Source: Gammaproteobacteria bacterium (GTDB lineage Bacteria > Pseudomonadota > Gammaproteobacteria > Arenicellales > Arenicellaceae). Taken from it: a DNA stretch of 13,205 nucleotides. The notes beneath the pieces are model-generated. The model was not told the DNA's origin. It worked only from the letters and a program-made list of their open reading frames with translations, and searched no databases. The stretch covers positions 1 to 13,205 of the forward strand of contig JAUHZM010000055.1 of the NCBI GenBank assembly GCA_030426005.1. The letters run 5' to 3'. The translations under genes were made by a program, and so were the position numbers. Positions 6,646 to 12,754 of this stretch are shown here, in pieces (position 1 is the first letter of the stretch; each line of letters starts with the position of its first letter).

Positions 6646-9327
6646 CTAGGTTAACTTGCCATGACATTGTTTATACTTCTTGCCGGAACCACAAGGACAT
6701 GGCTCGTTACGGCCAACCTTTGGATGCTCACGCACGAACGGGGCTGCCTCACCGCTGTCAGCGGAATCAGATTGTGCTTGCGTGCCAGCCTCTGCGTGTC
6801 GCATTTCAAGATCGCGCTGCGCAGCTTCTTGTTGGCGACGCTCCAACTCATCGACTTCGGACTCTTCACGCAGTTGCACCTTCGAAAGAATCGTTACAAC
6901 TTCAGTCTTAACGCGATCTAACATGGCAGTAAACATCTCAAACGCTTCTCGCTTGTACTCCTGCTTCGGGTTCTTTTGCGCATAACCACGCAAACCAATA
7001 CCCTGGCGCAGATAGTCCATTTCCGCCAAATGCTCTTTCCACTGAGTGTCCAGCGTCTGTAGCATGATTACTTTCTCTAGATGGCGAATGATCTCGCTAC
7101 CATATTTCGCTTCTTTGGCTTTATACGCATCCTCGACTGCATCCAGAATTCGATCTCTGAGCGTTTCTTCATAGAGCTTTTTATCATCTGCCAGCCATTG
7201 GGCAACTGGAAGGTCTACACCGAACTCAAGCTTCAGATCGTCTTCTAGCTGTTCGATATCCCATTGTTCTGGCATGCTTTGTGGCGGGATACTGCGATCA
7301 ACAACCAGATCAACCACCTCTTCACGCATGGACTCGACATTCTCCGATACATCGTCGGTCGACATCAGTTCATTGCGTTCGGTATACACAAGCTTACGCT
7401 GTTCATTCGCGACATCGTCGTATTCCAACAATTGTTTTCGAATATCGAAGTTGTGCCCTTCAACTTTACGCTGAGCGTTTTCAATCACGCGAGACACCAG
7501 ACGGCTCTCGATTGCTTCGCCCTCCTCCATGCCGACACGTTGCATCATATTGGAAATACGCTCTGAGCCAAATATGCGCATCAAAGTATCGTCCATCGAC
7601 AGATAAAAACGAGTCTCGCCTGGATCACCTTGGCGGCCGGAACGTCCGCGTAACTGGTTGTCGATACGGCGTGACTCATGACGTTCGGTACCGATGACGT
7701 ACAGACCGCCATTATCGAGAACCTGTTGATGGTCTTGCTCCCATTCGCGCTTGATCTCGGCGCGCTTAGCGTCATCTTCAACGCCCTCGAGGCGCATTTC
7801 CAGATTCCCGCCAAGGACGATATCCGTACCTCGACCCGCCATATTGGTCGCAATGGTCACCGCACCTGGACGACCCGCCGTTGCGATGATGACAGCTTCA
7901 CGTTCATGTTGCTTGGCGTTGAGCACTTCGTGCTTGATTTTATGCTTCTTAAACTCGCGTGACAGCAACTCAGACACTTCGATCGAAGCGGTACCTAATA
8001 AGACCGGTTGTTGCGCTGCATTCCGCTCACGGACATCTTCGACGATGGCTGCAAACTTCTCAGGCATGGTGCGAAAAATCACATCAGGCTGATCGATTCG
8101 AACCATGTTCTTGTGCGTCGGAATCACCACAACTTCAAGACCATAGATCTCCATAAATTCAACCGCTTCGGTGTCGGCAGTGCCCGTCATGCCTGACAGT
8201 TTGTCGTACAGACGGAAGTAATTCTGGAAGGTAATTGACGCCAGCGTTTGGTTCTCACGCTGAATCGCGACTTTCTCTTTGGCTTCAATTGCTTGATGCA
8301 GACCATCCGACCAACGGCGACCAGGCATTTTACGCCCGGTAAACTCATCAACGATCACAATCTGGTTGTCTTCAATGACATAATCCACATCGCGATGGAA
8401 CAGTGTATGCGCACGAATCGCTGCGTACAGGTGGTGTAGCAGCGTAATGCTGCCAATGTCGTAAAGACTAGCGTCAGCCGGCAACAAACCGATTTTGACC
8501 ATCAGCTGTTCGGCCTTTTCGTGGCCCGCTTCCGTTAGGTATGCCTGTTTGGACTTCTCATCGACGGTGTAGTCGCCATCGCCATCTTCGTCTTCTTGTT
8601 TAGTCAGTTGTGGCACGATCACGTCGATCTTGCTGTAAACATCCGCTGCGGTATCAGCAGGACCAGAGATAATCAGAGGCGTTCGAGCTTCGTCAATCAG
8701 AATCGAGTCGACCTCGTCCACAATGGCAAAGGTAAGATCACGTTGGACTTTTTGGTCCAGTGAGAACGCCATATTGTCACGCAAATAGTCGAATCCAAAC
8801 TCATTGTTGGTCCCGTACACAATGTCACAAGCGTAAGCGGCCTGCTTCTCTTCTGGACTCTGGCCCGAACGAATAATGCCCACCGTCAAACCCATGTAGT
8901 TGTAGACCTTGGCCATCCATTCTGCGTCACGGGCAGCAAGATAATCGTTCACGGTTACCACGTGCACGGTCCCAGCCAACGCATTTAGGTAAGCTGCTAA
9001 GGTCGCCATCAAGGTCTTACCCTCACCGGTGCGCATTTCTGAAATGCGTCCATCATGTAGAACCATACCGCCGATTAGCTGTACATCGTAGTGACGCATA
9101 CCCAATGCTCGAACCGAGGCCTCGCGAACTGTCGCGAACGCTTCGTTTTGAATAGCATCTAAGGTCTCACCAGCATCGAGTCGTTGACGGAACTCACCAG
9201 TTTTAGCTTTTAACTCTTCGTCGCTTAAGGCCTGAAATTCGGGCTCTAATTCATTAATTTTTTTAACACGTTTCGACATTTGTCGAACCAGTCGATCATT
9301 GCGACTGCCGAAGATTTTCTTAAACAC
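6646..9327 (-). CDS. secA: Preprotein translocase ATPase SecA
   Basis: Motor ATPase that pushes unfolded preproteins through SecYEG; peripheral on the inner membrane. The 893-aa length is standard for a proteobacterial SecA. NBD1 holds RTGEGKT (99-105), the Walker B DEVDS (204-208) and IDEARTPLIISG (211-222). The preprotein cross-linking domain follows, then FTGR (329-332) and SGMTGTA (378-384). NBD2 holds GRGTDI (498-503) and LRGRSGRQGDPG (559-570). The C-terminus ends in the zinc and SecB-binding module with C877, C879, C888 and H889. The start codon is GTG (complement of 9325-9327), with TTAGGT at 9334-9339, 6 nt upstream. argJ follows after 27 bp. A predicted promoter lies about 105 nt upstream of the start. 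Confidence 0.99.
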   Translation of the reverse strand: MFKKIFGSRNDRLVRQMSKRVKKINELEPEFQALSDEELKAKTGEFRQRLDAGETLDAIQNEAFATVREASVRALGMRHYDVQLIGGMVLHDGRISEMRTGEGKTLMATLAAYLNALAGTVHVVTVNDYLAARDAEWMAKVYNYMGLTVGIIRSGQSPEEKQAAYACDIVYGTNNEFGFDYLRDNMAFSLDQKVQRDLTFAIVDEVDSILIDEARTPLIISGPADTAADVYSKIDVIVPQLTKQEDEDGDGDYTVDEKSKQAYLTEAGHEKAEQLMVKIGLLPADASLYDIGSITLLHHLYAAIRAHTLFHRDVDYVIEDNQIVIVDEFTGRKMPGRRWSDGLHQAIEAKEKVAIQRENQTLASITFQNYFRLYDKLSGMTGTADTEAVEFMEIYGLEVVVIPTHKNMVRIDQPDVIFRTMPEKFAAIVEDVRERNAAQQPVLLGTASIEVSELLSREFKKHKIKHEVLNAKQHEREAVIIATAGRPGAVTIATNMAGRGTDIVLGGNLEMRLEGVEDDAKRAEIKREWEQDHQQVLDNGGLYVIGTERHESRRIDNQLRGRSGRQGDPGETRFYLSMDDTLMRIFGSERISNMMQRVGMEEGEAIESRLVSRVIENAQRKVEGHNFDIRKQLLEYDDVANEQRKLVYTERNELMSTDDVSENVESMREEVVDLVVDRSIPPQSMPEQWDIEQLEDDLKLEFGVDLPVAQWLADDKKLYEETLRDRILDAVEDAYKAKEAKYGSEIIRHLEKVIMLQTLDTQWKEHLAEMDYLRQGIGLRGYAQKNPKQEYKREAFEMFTAMLDRVKTEVVTILSKVQLREESEVDELERRQQEAAQRDLEMRHAEAGTQAQSDSADSGEAAPFVREHPKVGRNEPCPCGSGKKYKQCHGKLT

Positions 9328-9432
9328 TGGGGAACCTAATTATTGTTATTGCAGGACGTTGTAATGACTCCGGTCATCTAGGCCGGCATGGATAGATGTT
9401 AGTAGTAGGCAATGTGGCCAAATAATACACCA

Positions 9433-9460
9433 AGTATAAGGCTTTGAATCCAAATTCCAA
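9433..9460 (-). promoter_or_regulatory. Predicted sigma-70 promoter for secA
   Basis: On the - strand TTGGAA (9455-9460) and TATACT (9433-9438) are separated by 16 bp. They match the sigma-70 consensus hexamers at 4/6 and 5/6 positions. The site lies between the M23 gene's terminator and secA, where a promoter for secA-argJ-mutT is needed. It would give a leader of about 100 nt. This is a motif match only; no start site is known. Confidence 0.45.
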
Positions 9461-9511
9461 CCCAGTGATCGGCAACAAATTCCTTAAGCTTGCGCGCCGC
9501 GTCCCAAAAGC

Positions 9512-9537
9512 AAAAAAGGGCGCAAATCGCCCTTTTT
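9512..9537 (-). terminator. Intrinsic terminator after the M23 peptidase gene
   Basis: A perfect 10-bp stem (AAAAAGGGCG with its complement CGCCCTTTTT) closes a 5-nt loop at 9523-9527. On the - strand the GC core is followed by six T residues, starting 38 nt after the M23 stop. The sequence is also T-rich on the + strand, so it could work both ways, but only the - strand has a gene running into it. It separates the peptidase from secA transcriptionally. Confidence 0.85.
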
Positions 9538-9575
9538 CATCTTCGCAGACCAGATCGGTCGATCTGAAATACGCG

Positions 9576-10508
9576 TTAAGATTTCTTATAGAGGTACTTA
9601 ACCGGGTTGATATTCCGATTATCCTTCGCCACCTCAAAATGCACATGCGGTCCAGTAGAGCGGCCAGTGGATCCAATTTCAGCAATACCTTGCCCTTTCA
9701 CCACAGTCTCGCCGACTTTCACCAAATTCTTCCGGTTATGACCATACAAGGTGGTGTAACTGTCACCGTGATCAATTTCGACCATCCACCCATAATTACC
9801 ATTCTTTTCAGAGCGCACAACGACACCGTCGGCCACCGCCAATACCAGCGCACCTGGCTTGCCGGGAATATCCACACCACGATGAAATTGCTTCTTACCG
9901 GTCATCGGATGCATCCGTGAACCAAAACTGGATGAGACCCAACCGCCTTTTACCGGCCAGCCAGCTGGCGTTTGCTGAGACTCAAGATTATTGCGCGACA
10001 ACAAAAAATCCACGGCGGCGATTTCAGATTCGCGTATCGACAACTCTTTTTCGATCTCACGAATTGCATTTTCGATATCGACTTCTTCAGAGTCCGACTC
10101 AGATGAACTAGCACCACCAATCGGCGGATCCTGTTCAAATTCGAAATCACTTAAGTTAATTCCAGACGTCTCAGCGATGCGCATTTCGACGGCTTTGATG
10201 CGTGACACCTGAGCTTGCAGGCTGCCGATACGTCGACCCAAAACATCCATGTGCTGCCGAACATATTCGCGGGTTTTGAGCATTTCCTCTTGCTGCTCAT
10301 TAACGCGGGATTCAACTGCAATACGGTATTCCGGGTCAACAAAAGGGTTCAAGGCTCGGTCGATTTGAGAAACGACCCAATAACTGCTCAGGCCAAGGGC
10401 CAGGGGTAAGGCGACGAAACAAACAGCTCCTAATGCGATTAATTTGCGACCCGACCAGCAAACTGCACCATTTCGACCTGCGTCGTCTTTTATTAAAATT
10501 ACTTTCAA
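9576..10508 (-). CDS. M23 family peptidoglycan endopeptidase (LytM domain), membrane-anchored, TTG start
   Basis: Zinc metallopeptidase predicted to cut peptide cross-links in peptidoglycan on the periplasmic side. Residues 22-46 form one membrane segment (signal anchor) after a short basic cytoplasmic N-terminus. Coiled-coil-like stretches lie at about 62-112 and 143-172, split by a Ser/acidic linker. The LytM domain runs from about 183 to 305. Zinc ligands H209 and D213 (HRGVDI) and H290 (HVHFE) and catalytic H257 (YGHN) and H288 are all present, so it should be enzymatically active, unlike the degenerate EnvC/NlpD LytM factors. The start codon is TTG: the frame is open back to a stop at 10551-10553 with no ATG or GTG, and the next ATG (M76) would remove the anchor. 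Only a weak TGGG precedes it. It occupies the usual site between the lpxC side and secA and diverges from the dciA-like gene. Confidence 0.92.
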   Translation of the reverse strand: MKVILIKDDAGRNGAVCWSGRKLIALGAVCFVALPLALGLSSYWVVSQIDRALNPFVDPEYRIAVESRVNEQQEEMLKTREYVRQHMDVLGRRIGSLQAQVSRIKAVEMRIAETSGINLSDFEFEQDPPIGGASSSESDSEEVDIENAIREIEKELSIRESEIAAVDFLLSRNNLESQQTPAGWPVKGGWVSSSFGSRMHPMTGKKQFHRGVDIPGKPGALVLAVADGVVVRSEKNGNYGWMVEIDHGDSYTTLYGHNRKNLVKVGETVVKGQGIAEIGSTGRSTGPHVHFEVAKDNRNINPVKYLYKKS

Positions 10509-10651
10509 AATAAACCCAACAACATTTATTGAATACCAATGAGCAATGCGTCATGCTGAAACACCAGTGCAAACTCTGCTTGCATCCGACGTTGGCCTAA
10601 GCACAATACGCTTTACACAGCATATTTCACTTGACCAGCTAAACTACTCTT

Positions 10652-11266
10652 ATGGCTAAGTTAACATCAACCGACAAATCGCAAGTACCCAGCTCAACAA
10701 CCGCAGGGGCAAGCACAATAACGTCGACACAGTCTGACTTACCGCCATCTCGCCGAAAACGTCATTACGCGCAAAATCTCGCGAATATCGTCCATAGGCT
10801 GCCGTTTCACCAGCAGCTTAGTGCTTCACAGTCTCTGTTACTGAAGCTCACACCTGTCTGGTATGACTGGTGCGAACAACAACGTAAGCAACGAGGAAAA
10901 CAACAGTTTTCTGCCACCAATGACGCCGAGCTGTCCCATATAGAGCAGGACCGACTCACCATTAGTTGTCGTAATCAGCACTCTGCTACGATGCTCAATC
11001 ACCTTAAGGTCAGCTTGCTCACCGCGATTCATCATGCTGGGTTTCAACAAGTCCAGCAGATCAAAATTCGCATGGCGTTACCAACACATACCGGTGTTCA
11101 ACAATCGAACCAAGCACTGACACAACTCCCGCTACCGGAAGTTGTTAACCGCAAAAAACCGCCTGTTGCTTCAATACAGTCTGTTGAAGCTGTTAAACAT
11201 CGCGTGAAACATGAGCCGCTGGCTAAAGCACTTGAGCGCCTCGCACACACCCTAAAAAATCAATAG
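10652..11266 (+). CDS. dciA: DUF721/DciA-like protein, probable replicative helicase loader
   Basis: DciA is the DnaB helicase loader of most bacteria that lack DnaC. The core at about 40-142 has the family layout: a helix pair (HYAQNLANIVHRLPFHQQL), a Trp-containing segment (PVWYDWCEQQ, 68-77), then RLTISCRNQHSATMLNHLK (101-119), and a closing strand QQVQQIKIRM (132-141), matching the KH-like fold of DUF721. The first 33 residues are a low-complexity tail with 15 Ser/Thr, and 143-204 is a basic, probably disordered tail. DUF721 genes are found at this place, between lpxC and the M23/secA genes, in other gammaproteobacteria, which supports the call. It is the only + strand gene in the block, diverging from the peptidase and converging on lpxC. 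No Shine-Dalgarno motif precedes the ATG. Similarity to DUF721 is moderate, so the gene name is tentative. Confidence 0.72.
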   Translation: MAKLTSTDKSQVPSSTTAGASTITSTQSDLPPSRRKRHYAQNLANIVHRLPFHQQLSASQSLLLKLTPVWYDWCEQQRKQRGKQQFSATNDAELSHIEQDRLTISCRNQHSATMLNHLKVSLLTAIHHAGFQQVQQIKIRMALPTHTGVQQSNQALTQLPLPEVVNRKKPPVASIQSVEAVKHRVKHEPLAKALERLAHTLKNQ

Positions 11267-11315
11267 GTGATGTGCCTTAACGCTACGGCTTTTCTACAGC
11301 AGGTTTAGCCGCAAC

Positions 11316-11353
11316 ATCCACGTGGATATGCACGTCGCTAAATACTAGCGACG
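11316..11353. repeat. 12-bp palindrome next to an 8-bp stem-loop
   Basis: ATCCACGTGGAT at 11316-11327 is a perfect 12-bp palindrome. Five bases later CGTCGCTA (11333-11340) and TAGCGACG (11346-11353) form a perfect 8-bp stem with a 5-nt AATAC loop. GCACGTC (11330-11336) can instead pair with GACGTGC (11376-11382), giving an alternative fold. No U-run follows on either strand, so this is not an intrinsic terminator. It lies in the spacer between two convergent genes and may be a protein-binding site or part of a structured RNA. Confidence 0.45.
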
Positions 11354-11427
11354 GCAACCCCAAACCAAGAATATGGACGTGCTACTGAGACTCCGCTGTC
11401 TCCACCATTACTGCTCATGCTTGCCGG

Positions 11428-11491
11428 AATAACACCGACTTAAACACGATGTAAAACGGTTATTTCTCTTCTTTTTGTTATTTGTTTTATT
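11428..11491 (+). terminator. Possible terminator after the dciA-like gene
   Basis: AATAACACCG (11428-11437) can pair with CGGTTATT (11457-11464) as an 8-bp stem with a 2-nt bulge and a 19-nt loop. It is followed directly by a T-rich tract to 11491. The stem is imperfect and the loop long, so this is a weak candidate. The T-rich tract itself, just before the lpxC stop, is plain to see. Confidence 0.35.
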
Positions 11492-11493
11492 TA

Positions 11494-12402
11494 TCAAGCA
11501 TTAGCCAAATGCATAAATGCGATTGGCGCTTCTGCCGGGTCATCATACGTGACCAATTCCCACGCCTCTGGTTGAGCCATAAGTGCGCGGATTAATTTAT
11601 TGTTCAGTGCGTGACCTGACTTAAACGCACTGAATTCACCGATCAACTGATGCCCCAATAAATACAGGTCACCAATCGCATCGAGAATCTTGTGTTTAAC
11701 GAACTCGTCTTCGTAACGAAGACCATCATCGTTCAAAATCGTGTAAGAATCCATCACAATCGCATTGTCATGCGAACCACCCAGCGCCAAACCAGCTTCG
11801 CGTAAGGCTTCAACTTCATGCATAAAACCGAAGGTGCGCGCGCGACTCACTTCTTTAACAAAGGAGGTGGTTGAGAAATCTACCGTGGCTTTCTGCGGCG
11901 ACTTGGCAAAAATCGGATGGTCAAAATCGATGGCAAAAGAAACTTTAAAGCCATCAAAGGGCTCAAATTTAGCCCATTTATCACCGTCTTCAACTGTGAC
12001 GGCTTGCTTAACACGAATGAATTTTTTCGGTGCGTCTTGTTCTACTACGCCCGCAGATTGAACAAGAAACACAAACGGAGCGGCACTGCCGTCCATAATT
12101 GGCACTTCTGGAGACGATAATTCCACGTACACATTATCAATGCCCAACCCAGCCAAAGCGGACATTAAATGTTCAACAGTGGAAACTGTGACATCGCCTT
12201 CTTGCAATGCCGTTGAGAGTCGCGTGTCACCAACACCAAAAGGTCGAGCGGAAAGCTCAACCACAGGATCCAAATCTACTCTACGGAATACCACGCCGGT
12301 GTCTACCGCGGCGGGTCTGAGTGTCAGATAAACTTTTTCTCCGGTATGCAACCCCACACCGGTGGCGCGAATCACGTTTTTAAGCGTACGCTGATTAATC
12401 AT
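11494..12402 (-). CDS. lpxC: UDP-3-O-acyl-N-acetylglucosamine deacetylase LpxC
   Basis: Zinc amidase for the committed step of lipid A synthesis: it removes the acetyl group from UDP-3-O-acyl-GlcNAc. Cytoplasmic, 302 aa, close to the family norm. Zinc ligands H78, H237 and D241 and the catalytic E77 and H264 are all found, in VEHLMSALAGLGIDN (76-90), FVKHKILDAIGD (234-245) and KSGHALNNK (261-269). ATGVGLHTGE at 13-22 and the PIMDGSA loop at 101-107 are also typical. The C-terminus ends in nonpolar HLANA. The ATG at 12402 is preceded by AAGG only 1 nt away, a poor spacing. It lies downstream of ftsZ in the same direction, as in the dcw cluster, but after a long 352-bp spacer, so it probably has its own promoter. 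Confidence 0.99.
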   Translation of the reverse strand: MINQRTLKNVIRATGVGLHTGEKVYLTLRPAAVDTGVVFRRVDLDPVVELSARPFGVGDTRLSTALQEGDVTVSTVEHLMSALAGLGIDNVYVELSSPEVPIMDGSAAPFVFLVQSAGVVEQDAPKKFIRVKQAVTVEDGDKWAKFEPFDGFKVSFAIDFDHPIFAKSPQKATVDFSTTSFVKEVSRARTFGFMHEVEALREAGLALGGSHDNAIVMDSYTILNDDGLRYEDEFVKHKILDAIGDLYLLGHQLIGEFSAFKSGHALNNKLIRALMAQPEAWELVTYDDPAEAPIAFMHLANA

Positions 12403-12477
12403 GCCTTATGCCGTTTTTCTTGTATTTGCCAACTGTGCATTTGCGTTTAACCACCTTTAACCCAACAAGATGAGGTA

Positions 12478-12500
12478 AATGGAAGTTTCGGACTTCCATT
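12478..12500 (-). terminator. Stem-loop upstream of lpxC, possible weak terminator
   Basis: AATGGAAGT (12478-12486) and ACTTCCATT (12492-12500) form a perfect 9-bp stem around a 5-nt TTCGG loop (CCGAA on the - strand). On the - strand it is followed by TTACCTCATCTTGTTGGG, T-rich but without a clean run. It could end or weaken transcription coming from ftsZ, or structure the lpxC leader; it lies 75 bp before the lpxC start. Confidence 0.4.
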
Positions 12501-12706
12501 AGCACAGTGCAAAAAATCGAGTCTTTTCAAGCACATAATTTGCATATTCAGGTACCTTTCGATGCATGGAGACATACAGTGCCCTGCAAATATATAGCCA
12601 AGCCGCAAATGCTACACGAAACGGGAGAAATTGTGTAGCTTCGCAGCGCAACATTAATAATGCATAGCAAGACGTCTCCAAACATCACTGGTCACTCAAA
12701 GCTCGG

Positions 12707-12730
12707 TCTCATGAACACCTACTCATGAGA
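12707..12730. repeat. 8-bp inverted repeat after ftsZ
   Basis: TCTCATGA (12707-12714) and TCATGAGA (12723-12730) are exact reverse complements separated by 8 nt. Each arm also contains the 6-bp palindrome TCATGA. It lies 25 bp beyond the ftsZ stop. No U-run follows on the - strand. It may be an mRNA 3'-end hairpin (Rho-dependent) or a dimeric protein-binding site. Confidence 0.4.
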
Positions 12731-12754
12731 ATACGCGCTTAGCCATAAGCTTGC

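Larger units (their letters stand above)
12403..12754. other. ftsZ-lpxC intergenic region, no convincing gene
   Basis: These 352 bp contain no ORF I believe. A 60-codon frame on the - strand (12499-12681) is Cys- and Tyr-rich and has no family pattern. The region holds several inverted repeats: 12478-12500, 12611-12617 with 12633-12639 (GCTACAC/GTGTAGC), 12707-12730 and 12737-12750 (GCTTA-GCCA-TAAGC). The 7-bp pair is about what chance allows; the 8- and 9-bp ones are less expected. The lpxC promoter should be here, but I found no pair of hexamers with good spacing. Confidence 0.6.

Noticed and set aside
7281..7697. Long + strand frames opposite secA
   Set aside because: Antisense shadows of a fully conserved gene; several overlapping frames of this kind appear, as expected by chance.
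9374..9685. 103-codon - strand frame overlapping the end of the M23 gene, considered as a secM-like leader gene
   Set aside because: It runs in another frame through the M23 coding sequence and the terminator, with no signal peptide at its start and no recognisable arrest motif.
9444..9920. 158-codon + strand frame opposite the M23 peptidase
   Set aside because: It lies antisense to a certain gene, runs through the terminator and has no recognisable domain.
10509..10651. Divergent promoters for the M23 gene and the dciA-like gene
   Set aside because: Candidate hexamers (TTGCAT, TTTACA, CATATT, TACTCT) do not pair at 16-18 bp with good matches on either strand. Promoters are expected here but cannot be placed.
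12538..12591. ATTTGCA/TGCAAAT inverted repeat in the ftsZ-lpxC spacer
   Set aside because: A 7-bp pair with a 40-nt interior is about what chance predicts in 352 bp.
12499..12681. 60-codon frame on the - strand between ftsZ and lpxC
   Set aside because: No family pattern, unusual composition rich in Cys and aromatic residues, and its end falls inside the stem-loop at 12478-12500. Best explained as chance.
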